From contig JALJCS010000002.1 of NCBI GenBank assembly GCA_023055355.1, positions 78,759,001 through 78,823,000 on the forward strand: a stretch of DNA of 64,000 nt. Direction: 5' to 3'. Below the pieces are notes generated by a model, which ran no database searches, was not told the origin of the DNA, and saw only the letters and a list, made by a program, of their open reading frames with translations. This DNA comes from Agelaius tricolor. Lineage: Eukaryota; Chordata; Aves; Passeriformes; Icteridae. This document shows positions 1-10,739 of this stretch, in pieces. The translations under genes and the position numbers were made by a program. Each line of letters starts with the position of its first letter. Positions within the stretch are counted from its first letter, which is position 1.

Positions 1-1625
1 GTAATGATTTCCACTGTTTTGTTTGCTTACAGTTAACATTTATCTTGTGCTGGGAATTAATCAGCCACCTTTAATCTGTTTGAAAACAAATTACTCTTTT
101 GGTTGTTTACTATAATCTGAGTCTCATGATTTTCAGGACTGTATCATACACAGAGAACCCTAGCAGAAGAGCCATAAGGATCTATGGTACTGTAGGGAAC
201 CTGTTACATAGTGTTTTGATTTAGTACACTAGAGGAAAGCTTATAAATATATAGGCCAGTACTGAATTTTACTGTGAAATGACAGGGCATACTCAGATGA
301 TCACAGACATCTGATAAGAAAGAGTAAGAAACATATTAAATACATTATCTGGAAGTTTCTGGTGTGGACATCTTGCAAGTCAACCCATTCCATTTTATGT
401 TTGCAAGGGCAATGCAGCTGATAAAAGCATCAGAGCTGAGAGCAGTCATGTATTCAGAAAAGCTGTTGGGATTGCTGGGCTGGCCTCAAAGCAGAAACGT
501 GTCCCAAGGACTTCTGTGTAAGGCATCTGAATGGCAGCAATAAACTTCAAACACACATACTGATTTGGGGATATTTTTGCTCTCAATTGCTAGCAGTGTG
601 GGTTTTTTTTAAGTATTGTATGATAGGGTCATCCCTCATTGACATACTGATGGGAGCTTGGCCTGATGATAGGAACAGCATATTCCTATCATCTGACAGA
701 AATAGCATAGCAGGAAGTGGAGGCCTTTCTGTATTTATTAAATGGTTTTTTAACATGTGGATGTTCCAAACTTAGTGTTGGTATGTTCCATTTGTGTTCT
801 CATAGTCTGATAGATCTCAATCCAATACTTAATCCAATGTTTTTCTTTCTGATAGGAAATACTCTTGAGCTATAATCAACACAACTTTAATATTAGAGTT
901 GATTAAAAAGGCTGTACTGTGAATAAAGGAAGTGGTGTCCTATTTCCAGTGCATTGAAGTCTGGTATTTCTTCCATTTACTTCACTCCTCATGATAACTT
1001 CTGATCCACCCACACCTTCATAAACCCATCACCACAGCACCTTCCCATCTCACCACAGAACTGTTCTGCAGGGAGTATTTGTGTTCTGGCTGGGTCTGTG
1101 CTGTGTGTGTGCCAACTGATTAGCAGACACTAAAACACAACATGTAACTGTTGAGGTCATGCTGGAGGAGGCTTTCCCTCAGTGGAGGTACTAGGTGCAG
1201 GTTCTGACTTCTATCCAAAAGTGGTAAGTGATTTTTGCTTTGCCTTTTCTTTGAATCTCACAGATTAAAATATGTGATTTCAGAAAAGCCAGAACACATT
1301 CACTTTTTATTCTTGCTGGGATACTTCACTTGCAAGGTCTGCTTGTGCTAGTTTGATGTTCTGGGAATATAGGTATATTACTCAGGCCTGGTACAAAAAC
1401 TTTCCTGTAGTTAGACTGCCTTTTATATTGAATAACCCTTTGAGAAAATGTTTTAAGTTACAGGAAAAGTTTCAGAGAATGTGGCACACCTTAGAAAATT
1501 CAGTCTGGGGGAAAAAACATCTATCTTAAGCTATAATGAAGGAAAGACTTATAATTTAGTATGGTCACTGAAGCAAAGGAGGAGTAATAACCTCTTTTAT
1601 TTCCTTCTTTTTTCCCTTGTTGCAG
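1..1625 (+). other. DSCC1: DSCC1 intron (partial)
   Basis: This is low-GC intronic sequence before the first DSCC1 exon in the window. No conserved DSCC1 coding stretch, RNA gene or repeat was recognised in it. Confidence 0.6.
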
Positions 1626-1716
1626 TATACAACAGAAGATTTGTTAAATCTGATTCAAGCAAGTGAGGAAGAAATACTCCACCAATTGCAGGTCATAGAT
1701 GCCTGCAAAATTGAAG
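1626..1716 (+). CDS. DSCC1: DSCC1 coding exon (first in window)
   Basis: The exon follows a TTGCAG acceptor and ends at a GTATTT donor. It is 91 nt, starts in phase 0 and encodes [20 protein letters not shown] up to DACKIE, with one base left over. It is probably exon 4 of the gene by comparison with the human protein. Confidence 0.93.
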
Positions 1717-4700
1717 GTATTTGTATCTAAAGAATATTCTTACCTATGAGGAAATCACCCTCTTATCTTCCCCAAAATATATGTCTCCATTTTTTAAGGC
1801 CTATTCTATATCCTTGTCTTTCAAGGTGCAAGTTACTTCGAAGTTCTAAGACTTGTCTATGTCCTCTACTGCTATGAATCTGATCAGAAGGATGAAGCTG
1901 AGCAGGCACTGCCAATCTCTCTCTTTCCAGGATAACTCCTTTGATGCTACAAACACTGGCATCAGAGTATCCCACTCACAGCATTGTTGTTGTTCTATTA
2001 TTTCTCTAGAGTCCCATAATGATATTATCAGACTTCTAAAGTCCATACCTCTTTGGTGTATTCTCATGGCTGCAGATCTTCACTGACTCCTTCTTCTGCA
2101 TGCTGTTCTCTCTCAGGTCAGGGCTCCTCCAAGGCTCTCCCTGACTGGCTAACCCACCCCCTTTTATCCCAGTCATCCTCATTGGTCCCAGCTTCAGCCC
2201 AATTAAGGACATGGCAGCTGCAGCCCATCAAGGGCAACTGGGACCTCTGGGGCAAAGCCTCTGTACAGATATTCAAATACATTTCCTCTACTATATTTCC
2301 CCCTTTTCTTTTACTTGAGTTAACAGTTGTACAGATGTTCAAGTACAATACATACATTTCCCCATGACTCACAGGCCACGTACAACCCACATATTCTCTC
2401 ATGACTCACAGGCCATGTACAACCCACATAGCTCCTTGCTCAAAGGCCATACTCTTTCACAGCTCCTTGACCCAAAGGCTATGTTCTGTTGCAGCTCTTG
2501 GCCGCCACAGCTCCTGGCTGTCTTATCTTCTGCTAACTATCACATCGGTGTCACCAATTGTTGTTGTTCTATTATTTCTAAAGTTCCATAATGATATTAT
2601 CAGACTTCTCAAGTTCTGTACCTCTTTGGTGTATTCTCATGGCTGCAGATCTTCACTGCACAGACTTCTTCTGCCTGCTGTTCTCTCTCAGGTCAGGGCT
2701 CCTCCAAGGCTCTCCCTGACTGGCTAACCTGCCCCCTTTTATCCCAGTTATCTTCATTGGTTACAGCTGCAGCCCAATTAAGGACATCACAGCTGCAGCT
2801 CATCAAGGGCAACTGGGACCTCTGGGGCAAAGCCTCTATACAGATATTCAAATACATTTCCTCTACTATATTTCCCCCTTTTACTTGAGTTAACAGTTGT
2901 ACAGATGTTCAAGTACAACACACATATTTCCCCATGACTCACAGGCCATATACAACACACATAGCTCCTTGCTCAAAGGCCATACTCTTTCACAGCTCCT
3001 TGACCCAAAGGCTATGTTCTGTCGCAGCTCTTGGCCGCCACAGCTCCCAGCTGTCTTATCTTCTGCTAACTATCACGTCAGTGTCACCAATTGTTGTTGT
3101 TCTATTATTTCTAAAGTCCCATAATGATATTATCAGACTTCTAAAGTCCATACCTCTTTGGTGTATTCTCATGGCTGCAGATCTTCACTGCACAGACTTC
3201 TTCTGCATGCTGTTCTCTCTCAGGTCAGGGCTCCTCCAAGGCTCTCCCTGACTGGCTAACCCACCCCCTTTTATCCCAGTCATCTTCATTGGTCCCAGCT
3301 TCAGCCCAATTAAGGACATGGCAGCTGCAGCCCATCAAGGGCAACTGGGACCTCTGGGGCAAAGCCTCTATACAGATATTCAAATACATTTCCTCTACTA
3401 TACAGCATGAATATTTTTTAGCTGGTCACCCTCTTCATGAAGGAGTGGGTACTACTTTCTGTAGTTCTAGAGGCAAAAATAGCTGATTCTTAGGTAACCC
3501 CATCCTTTTCATAGTCCTTTCTTCCTCCTGGACTTAGTTTATCTCAGTGTCTTCCTGCCATGTGAGGAAAGGCTTGAGCAAGTGCCTCACTTTGGGACAG
3601 GTCCTGTTCATCCTTTACTTGGCCGTGCCCAAACCCTCAGTGGGACACAAGGTGATGGCAATCCTAGAGTCATCTGGATTTCTGGATTTTTGTTAACTTC
3701 TTTGGACCTGAGCTGTTGTTTTGCAGGGCCAATGCAGCCCATCCTGTTCGTGCAGTTCTGTTCCTGAACTAAGCATTAGTTCTTCCTCATCTTGGAGTGA
3801 TATTTTTAGTGTCTTTGTAGCTGTGGCAGTTAAAAAATTACTAAAGAATTACAAACAATTAAGATGATTAAGTTTCATTCTCCTTTACATATGCTTTTAT
3901 TATGTAGTTCCTTTTCTCAGCTTTTAATCCTGAAAAAAACACAATGCTGCTGCATATTATAAAGGTGTGACCTGAATGTCCAGACTCCAGTAATGTATCT
4001 TAATGGCAATAGAATAATGTATCTTAATGGCAATAGAATTAAGGTGTTAATGTTTTTCTTCTAACAGTGTTTTGTGGTGCTCTGTTTGGCAGGATATTGG
4101 AGAATTCTAGACTTTGACTATGAGATGAAACTCTTGAATCATGTAACTCAGCTAATAGACTCAGAGTCCTGGCCTTTGAGTAAGGTTCCTCTCTGTGCCT
4201 GCCTTGAAGAACTTGGATCTCTAGAACCCAGGTAAACAATTATTTTAGTACTTAAAATTGCCTACATTCATTATTAACTATGTGTAATTACAGTGCTTGT
4301 TAACTGTATATTAGAATTATAGTCTTGCAAATCTGGATTCTAGTTACTGTGATATAAATGATACATTTTCTTTGTTTCTAAAAATACTCAAGGGAATTTT
4401 TAGACAGGTTAGTAAACTGATTTTAGTGTTTATTGTTAGTATTTTCATTGATCCACAGTAGAAACATTACTGCTGAGTTGTAAATGATGGAAGGAGCATG
4501 TACTTAAGTTGTCAGTTGCTCAGCATCTTGAAATAGCTGTTCTGAAGCTATAGCTAGCCAAAAATGTTTGGTTTACCTGTTGTATACTAGCTGAGAGGGG
4601 GGTATGTTTTCTGGTGTAGTTCAAAAGTACCATTCAAAGAAAGTCTTAAGTTTACAATATTAGCATTTTCCATTTAATTGCCTCTTGGCTGAAAAAGATA

Positions 4701-7700
4701 TCTGCAGTTAGGCTATAATTTATGACAGAGCTTCAGAAAAGTGCCTATTATTCAGTAAGGGATAATTAATTGCCAAATTTTTGACTTGCATCATAGGATC
4801 ATTCAGACTGGTAAAAAGCATTAGGATCATTGAGTCCAACCATTACCACACCACTGCCAAGTCCAGGACTGAACCATGTCCCTAAGTGCCACATTGACAC
4901 GTCTTTTAAACACCTCCAGGGATGGTGACTCCACCACTTCCCTGGGCAGCCTGTTCCAGTGCTTGAGAATGCTTTCCATGAAGAAATCTTTCTTATATCC
5001 AATCTAAATATGTCAGGCCATTTCTTCTGATCCTGTCACTTGTTACCTAGGGGGGAAGTACCCCCACTGGCTACAGCCTCCTTTGAGGCACTTGTAGGGA
5101 GTGATAAGGTCTCCCCTGGGCCTCTTTTTCTCCAGGCTAAACACCCCCAGCTCCCTCAGCTGCTCCTCACCTGAGCTGTGCTCCACACCCTTCCCCAGCT
5201 CTGTTGCCCTTCTCTGGACACACTCCAGCCCCTCAATGTCCTCCAGTTCTGGTCTGAGGGGCCCAGAACTGGACCCAGGATTTGAGGTGCAGCCTCACCG
5301 GTGCTGAGGGGAACAATCCCTGCCCTGGTCCTGCTGGCCACACTTGCTGATACAATTCTTTCTCATTGGAAAAAAAAAAAAAAGATATTGCAAGAGTCTA
5401 TTCCTTATTTCCCTTACACATTTTAGTCTTTGCTAGTTCTAACTAGAAAGTGGAAGAGACCTTTGGGGGGAGATCCTTCTCTCTTCTGTTTTTTACCAGT
5501 TTCTTCATTTCACCCACAAAAATGTGTCTCATCATATTCTCTTCAGTTTATTTTCTTCTCCATACCTGTTACCTAATCTTCTTGGTAACTGTTTTGGCAG
5601 TGTCCTAGTAAACACTAGTATTAGAACATGTTTTCTGATTTTTTTTTTTTTCCAGAGAGATGATAGAACACATTCTTTTAAGCTATGGCAGGAAATACGT
5701 TGATGATGGTAAGTTTGGGAAAGATAACATAGTTTAACTTTGCATAAGAGAAATAGTTATTAGTGAGGAAATGTAGGTTTTTGAAGAACGGCCCAAACAA
5801 ATGACTCTGCTACAGTGCAAAGGAGAGTGGGAGGAGAGAGCAAACTGGGCTAAAAATCAGTACAATTGTTAAAGGAAATTTCATAGGTAAAAAAGGCTAT
5901 TAAACTGTACAAGCCAATTGTGAACAGAGGTACTGGAACTGATTTATTAGGTGTGTACAAACCATAATTTCGTGACTAAAGAGAGCTCACTAGTAAAATT
6001 TAGATGACATCTCTCTTTAGATACCCTAGAAGATCTCAGATATTTAAGTAATTAATTGAGTATTATGAGTAGTCAGTGGCATGAATTCAGCTTGCCTGGA
6101 GTAGGTATCTGCCTGTGATCTCTTGAACTGCACCACAAGATCTGCTGGTTGTAGGGATTAGATTTGCATTGTCCATCTCATACACAGATAAAATACTGCA
6201 CTGCCGTAATTCAGTCTGAATTCTTCCCCACAGTGGCTTTCATCTCACCTTTGGCTGAAGCAGGAGTTGCACTCAACCTTAAAAAACATAAGGAAGTCAT
6301 TGGAGTGACAACAGACTCTTGTCTTAATATATTTAGGCAGCTTGCACAAGGAACAAGTCTGAATTACAGAGGTTGCTGAAACAATAAAAGGAAGTGTTTA
6401 TACCTGATTTGGGTCAGAAATTTTAGCCAGGTCAGTGTGAGACAAAATTAAATCTCATATCTTCATAATCTCATAAGGGTGATTAAAGAAGGGAAAGTTT
6501 TGTTTACAAGCCATTCAGAAATAGGAGTGAGAGCTGTAGGAGGAACAGGACACTGAAAGGGGAAAACATGGAGGGCAAACACATTTATTGATACAAATTA
6601 ATACTGTAGTTGGGACAGTACTGCTGTATTCTGCATAATTTGTTCCTGAGAATGAGAAGATACCATAATTTATCCAAATTAATACCAAGTCAAATTGCTT
6701 CCCAAGGGGAAAAAAAAAGGATGCTTGGTGTATAGAAGACTGTAGAACAGAATGGAAATACAAGGCTGTTCTTCTATCAAAAGGCAAGAACCCAAGATAA
6801 CCTAGTTTTTGCTTCTTGGCAGGGGAGGTTTTCTTTGAAATGCATGAAGATAAAATATGCAGAGCTGTAGCACAAATGCTTTTGCAAAATGCAGTTAAAT
6901 TCAATCTATCCGAGTTTGAAGAAGTCTGGCAACAGAGTGTCCCTGAGGGGATGACAACAAGGCTTGATCAGCTTCAGGTAAACATGTAAAGAAGGATGGA
7001 TTATTCTGTGAATAGGCTGTAACTGCCTTGTGTCATATATAGATTTTAGCCATTATTGGGTATTGTGTTGTTTCTGTCAGCTTTTGAGTTCAAGTATGCT
7101 TTATGATATCCTCTATGAGCACCAGTAGTCTGGAATCATAATTTAGGTTTCTGTAACTAAGGCACGTTTTACTGTTTGAAGAAAGGTTGCAGCTATAATT
7201 TACTACTTGTAAATGTGACTGGAACAGAAGCTGAAGCTATTGTTGAATAGATGGTAGTGACAGCCAGTAGAGTAGCAAACACTACTGGAATCCTTTTGCT
7301 CAAAGCAGGCAGAGAGATGTTGGAACCCAATGGATTCTCCCTTCCTTCTTTTCATAAAAGAAATGATAAGTACTGCCTGTAAAACAGTGCTTTTATGATA
7401 CTTCTTCACTTTGCCTCTGGTAGTGCAGTTCTGGAAGGCTTTGGATCTGCAAAGACCAACTTGCATGGGATGTTGTCAGAAAGAAGGAAGTTTAATTGTT
7501 TTGTCAGTACTTTTTATTTCATTTCTGATGCTGTTCTGCAGGGCTTGGCTCTTGTGGATAGAAGTTCAAGACCAGAGACCATCTTTCTGCTGAAAGTGGA
7601 AGACTTACCTGAAGACAATCAGGAAAGATTCAACAGCTTATTTGGCATACGGGAAAAGTGGACAGAAGTGGATATTACCCCTTATATACAGTAAGGATGT

Positions 7701-8578
7701 ATTTCTTTTTATTAAAACATAATTAGTACCATATTCTTCTCTTTTTGTATAGCTGGCTTCTGATGAGCCATCACTGCCTCAGTGATACTCTATACTTTGC
7801 ATTTTAAATTTAGTGGATTCTCTATGAATAGAATACCCACCTCTGGGATCTGTAACTCTTTTTTTGGACTTAAATGTGTGTAAAAAGTTGATCCTACTGG
7901 GTTTAATGGGTGATAACTCTCATTTGATTAAAGCAGACAATTCAAAGGCTAAACTTGCTGACATTTACTCTATATTTACAACACTAGAACTATAAAGCAG
8001 TAGTGCTTCCTGTACTGCATCTGTTGTTCCTTTGGTAGTTAAGACTTACACTATGCATTATCTGGAATGTCCAGCTGTGATATATGTGAGAAGATGTTGA
8101 TGCTATCCCAGAGGTAACTGCATCAACCCTTTATGAGTGGCTCTGAATTTACCATGCTATAACTGAATTGTTCAGAGCTAGCTAGATTGAAAACTCTGTT
8201 AGAGAACAGTAATAATAAAACTCTGCCTAAAACCCCAAATTCTTTTTCTGAAGTAAGTACTATGTACTATAGTTTTGGCTAGTGTGTAAATGTCAAGATA
8301 AGTTCTAAACTTGAGGTAATTTAAAGCATTATGTGACAGTTACAATAGTTCTGGTTTTTTTTCTAACATCCAAATCCAGTTTATTGCTGTAGTTGCAAAT
8401 GTTTTACAGATTCATTTTGTGTGATAGTATCTCTAAATGCCAATGTCCTGTGCTTTATTTCCTCTGTAGAGACTTGTGTGCAGAGAAGCAGACTGTTGGT
8501 GCTCTTCTGACAAAATATGCTCGCTCCTCAATGCTGAATGGTGTTAAAGTTTATAATTCTAGAAGACCCATCTCATAA
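1626..8578 (+). CDS. DSCC1: DSCC1, sister chromatid cohesion protein DCC1 (5'-partial, six exons)
   Basis: DSCC1 joins CHTF18 and CHTF8 in the alternative CTF18-RFC clamp loader, which acts on PCNA at replication forks and supports cohesion and checkpoint signalling in the nucleus. Six exons (1626-1716, 4093-4231, 5656-5708, 6823-6977, 7542-7690, 8470-8578) join without a frame break into 696 nt: 231 codons plus TAA. This is roughly the C-terminal 60% of the ~393-residue vertebrate protein. Recognisable stretches include [60 protein letters not shown] and the end [11 protein letters not shown]. This part corresponds to the end of the N-terminal region and the winged-helix modules that, in the family, contact DNA polymerase epsilon. 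Exons for the first ~160 residues must lie upstream; none was found in 1-1625. All junctions are GT-AG. TAF2 follows on the same strand, its start codon 2.7 kb beyond this stop. The identification is firm. Confidence 0.95.
1985..2295 (-). repeat. LTR copy 1 of the three-LTR element
   Basis: This copy is 311 bp and nearly identical to the copies at 2559-2870 and 3092-3402. On the minus strand it carries a CCAAT box and a TATA-like GATAAAAG. Its left edge TGTTGTTG abuts the CAGCAT repeat. Confidence 0.75.
2559..2870 (-). repeat. LTR copy 2 (central) of the three-LTR element
   Basis: This central copy lies between the two internal spacers, with a polypurine tract beyond one edge and a primer-site-like sequence beyond the other. 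It differs from copies 1 and 3 by scattered substitutions. Confidence 0.75.
3092..3402 (-). repeat. LTR copy 3 of the three-LTR element
   Basis: This outer copy ends at CTACTATA, directly followed by the second CAGCAT repeat at 3403-3408. The terminal dinucleotide is TA, not TG, on the element strand in all three copies. Confidence 0.75.
3991..4038 (+). repeat. Perfect 24-bp tandem duplication
   Basis: Two identical 24-bp units beginning TAATGTATCTTAATGG sit side by side, 54 bases before the DSCC1 exon at 4093. They look like a recent local duplication. Confidence 0.85.
4093..4231 (+). CDS. DSCC1: DSCC1 coding exon
   Basis: The exon is 139 nt between a TTTGGCAG acceptor and a GTAAAC donor. 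It encodes [20 protein letters not shown] through LEELGSLEP, finishing with two bases of an Arg codon. Confidence 0.93.
4790..5360 (-). mobile_element. CR1 LINE fragment, 3' end, minus orientation
   Basis: The block begins with the complement of the CR1 3' terminal repeat (ATCATAGGATCATTCAG). It then reads through the typical bird CR1 3' region in antisense: TTGAGTCCAACC, CCCTGGGCAGCCTGTTCCAG, and CTGGACACACTCCAGCCCCT near the 5' end. It is 5'-truncated, as most CR1 copies are. It lies between two DSCC1 exons. Confidence 0.85.
5656..5708 (+). CDS. DSCC1: DSCC1 coding exon (53 nt)
   Basis: This short exon follows a long T-run acceptor (TTTCCAG) and ends at GTAAGT. It encodes [17 protein letters not shown]. 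Its phase fits both neighbouring exons. Confidence 0.92.
5709..6822 (+). other. DSCC1: DSCC1 intron
   Basis: About 1.1 kb of ordinary intronic sequence. No repeat family, conserved block or RNA gene was recognised. Confidence 0.6.
6823..6977 (+). CDS. DSCC1: DSCC1 coding exon
   Basis: The exon is 155 nt between TTGGCAG and GTAAAC. It encodes [20 protein letters not shown], then [20 protein letters not shown] and [10 protein letters not shown]. This is the best conserved winged-helix stretch in the window. Confidence 0.94.
7542..7690 (+). CDS. DSCC1: DSCC1 coding exon
   Basis: The exon is 149 nt between TTCTGCAG and GTAAGG. It encodes [40 protein letters not shown] and TEVDITPYI, ending two bases into a Gln codon. 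Confidence 0.94.
8470..8578 (+). CDS. DSCC1: DSCC1 last coding exon with stop
   Basis: The terminal exon follows a CTCTGTAG acceptor. It encodes [20 protein letters not shown] and [11 protein letters not shown], then TAA at 8576-8578. The C-terminal residues match the vertebrate family end. Confidence 0.94.
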
Positions 8579-9760
8579 CAAGTATTGTTTGAAGAACTGA
8601 GGATACTGAATGTAGTAACAGCGAATGTTACTTGCTGCTGCCTTCTGGGGAAAAGAGTGGCCAACCATCATTATACAGTGTACTTGAGTTTAAGCTAGGC
8701 TACTTGAATATGTTGTATTCTCTGCTCAGCCAAGGAGAGTGTGAGGACACTTGTGGCCTCTAAGGAATGATATTCAGCTCACCTTCCTTTGCCAGCATTC
8801 TTTGCCAACCTTCCTTTGCCCAACTTCTACTTCTTGAATACACATAATCTGTTTATCCATGTCTGAAATGAATATTAAAAACTTCCTTGATAATAATTCA
8901 ATCAATTCAATTGAATAGCAAAATAGAAATTTTAATCTTCTGCCCATTAGTGGCTATTCTTAAAGATTAAGGTTTCAATGCAGTGTTCACATTTTGAATA
9001 GCACAGAACTCATCAAGCTCATGAACAAATCATTCCCCACTGAGACTACATCAGTCTTGATTTTGAAAATTGGTTCCTTTTAACATCATGTCTATGAACA
9101 CCATCAGCACCTGACACTTTAATACTTGGCAGAATGGCCTTATATATATTACAAAAAAACCCCTAATTGCAGCGAAGTGTGAATATAAGAGAGAGTAGTT
9201 GGATGTTGTGTTACAAATTTCCTATAAACTGTCATTAAAATGTAGCTGAGGTAAAACTAATGCTTTACAGAAGACTACTTGTGCTTTTTTTAAAAAGAAA
9301 CTACAAAACTTTGTAGTACAATTATTTTTTTAAAACTTTGTTAGGGCAAATGACAGCACATAGAAATTGTGCCTTACAGTTTTGTAATGATAATACTGTT
9401 CTATGTAAATTAAAGAGAATGTTTTGATGATACTGCCATGAAGTGGTGTACCTGAGATGGTAATTTTGTAATCATTAAAAAGGATTGTTTGCATGTCAGT
9501 AAACTAGAGTTTAATATTAGATCGTTTTCAGATTTATATTTTAAGCTCAACAGTTGTTGGTTATTTGATACAAAAAGCATTTTTTCCATCAGACTCAGAT
9601 GTGAGGTAGGAAATGCATTGGAACTGCAGCATTCCAGCTGTAGAGTGAGTGGGGAGAGTAGAGAAACTCCTCCTAAACCAGATGTAACTCAAGATGCACA
9701 CTGTGTGTATACTTGGAATTTGGTACAGTTAAAAAGCTGAATAAAAGCTTCTTCCTGAGC
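8579..9760 (+). other. DSCC1: DSCC1 3'UTR (approximate extent)
   Basis: This is A/T-rich sequence after the DSCC1 stop with several candidate poly(A) signals: ATTAAA at 8874 and 9234, and AATAAA at 9740. The last is followed by a GT-rich stretch. The extent is inferred, and shorter isoforms are possible. Confidence 0.5.
9740..9745 (+). terminator. DSCC1: Likely DSCC1 poly(A) signal AATAAA
   Basis: A canonical AATAAA lies 1.16 kb after the DSCC1 stop. A GT-rich downstream element follows at about 9788-9835 (GGTGAGTGTCC, TTGGTGGTGCAGGG, TGTGGTGTCTG). It is the best-supported cleavage signal in the intergenic space, though earlier ATTAAA signals could also be used. Confidence 0.55.
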
Positions 9761-10319
9761 TCTGTTTATTGTTGCCCAGTGCTGCAAGGTGAGTGTCCTG
9801 TGCTGCACATTGGTGGTGCAGGGCTGTGGTGTCTGACCAGCTGTGTGATGTAGAAGGGCTCTCTGCTGGGAAGGACTGCCTTGTTTGCTGTCTGGTTCCA
9901 GCAGCTCCGGTCCCCCAACAGCACCAGAAGGTTCACTCCCAGCGATCAAGGGTTATCTGAACGGAAAAGCCTTGGAAATTCCTTCCATTGCATCACAGAA
10001 GGCCCCTTAGTTGAAATATGCAACGCAATTGATACTTTTATATTTGTTCTCCAAGTTTGTATTTACATAGGTGTTTCTTTGTAAAACAAATAAGAAATTA
10101 AGTATTTAATGAATAGAACTTTATTACGGCTATGAGAAGAGTTTGTTTACATTAATTCTGTGTGTGTTATCATTCCATGTGTGCAGTGCTCCTGCTTGAT
10201 TTTGTTACACATTGAAAATGAAATGACCCTTTCAAACTCCCAGCAGTTTATTCGATGCAAGCATTTATTTTAACCTAAAATAGATGACTCTGAAGTGACT
10301 TATAACAATCTTGGTTATG
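9761..10319. other. Intergenic spacer between DSCC1 and TAF2
   Basis: About 560 bases separate the likely DSCC1 poly(A) site from the TAF2 CpG island. No gene or repeat was recognised. The left end includes the GT-rich element thought to aid DSCC1 cleavage. Confidence 0.5.
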
Positions 10320-10693
10320 AAGGAACTGTTATCTCGCGTCCCCCTGCTCCCACCAGCAGCGCCACCCGTGAGGCGGCAGGCGGGGCTCGCTGCGGGCGCG
10401 CGCCGCTCCCGCCGCCCCTTCCCGCCTTCCGCCCGCCCGCGTCTGCGCGAGCTGCGGCGCCTGCGCACGGGGACACGGCGCGGCCCCTCTCTCGGCTTTT
10501 GGGTGGTTCGGGAGGGTTATTTTATTTTTCCTTTTTTTTTTTTTCTATTTCTTCTCTCCGGCCGCCGCCGCCGCCGCTGTAAAAAGCAGCTGCCTTTCTG
10601 TAAAATGGAAAACTCCACCAGCCTTTCCCGCTGAAGTGACAGAGCTCAGTCAATCGGGCCGTGACCTCTCACCCGCGGGTCGGAGGTGACTGC

Positions 10694-10705
10694 CAAGATG
10701 GCGGC
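10694..10705 (+). promoter_or_regulatory. Perfect TISU / YY1 element (CAAGATGGCGGC)
   Basis: All 12 positions fit the TISU consensus SAASATGGCGGC, which is also a strong YY1 site. In genes with very short leaders this element initiates translation without scanning. Here its ATG (10698) opens only a 13-codon ORF and is 545 nt upstream of the TAF2 start, so YY1 binding near the TSS may be its main job. Confidence 0.75.
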
Positions 10706-10739
10706 GGCTGCGGAAGATCCGCGGCGGGCGCGCTGCTGA
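10698..10739 (+). CDS. Upstream ORF, 13 codons, in the TAF2 leader region
   Basis: ATG in optimal Kozak context (A at -3, G at +4) opens MAAAAEDPRRARC, then TGA. It is in the TAF2 promoter/leader and could dampen TAF2 translation if transcribed. Whether it lies inside the mature leader depends on the TSS and on leader splicing, so its status as a real uORF is inferred. Confidence 0.4.
   Translation: MAAAAEDPRRARC

Larger units (their letters stand above)
1985..3402 (-). mobile_element. Compact three-LTR retroelement with no coding capacity
   Basis: Three near-identical blocks of 311-312 bp (1985-2295, 2559-2870, 3092-3402) alternate with two short spacers (2296-2558 and 2871-3091). On the minus strand each spacer starts, two bases after an LTR end of CAACAACA, with a primer-binding-site-like TGGTGACAC element that matches the complement of the tRNA-Trp 3' end at 16 of 18 positions. 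Each spacer ends with a polypurine tract (AAAAGGGGGAAATA) abutting the next LTR. Inside the LTRs, on the minus strand, a CCAAT box (complement of 2181-2188) lies just before a TATA-like GATAAAAG (complement of 2161-2168). The whole array is flanked by a 6-bp direct repeat CAGCAT (1979-1984 and 3403-3408), which fits a target-site duplication. The spacers hold no gag, pol or env. This is therefore a non-autonomous deletion derivative of an endogenous retrovirus, lying antisense in a DSCC1 intron. Confidence 0.8.

Noticed and set aside
2053..3251. Series of 60-108-codon frames across the three-LTR element
   Set aside because: They repeat because the LTRs repeat; no gag, pol or env similarity and no consistent frame.
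6515..6904. 129-codon minus-strand open frame
   Set aside because: Overlaps the antisense of the DSCC1 exon at 6823-6977 and resembles no protein; a shadow frame.
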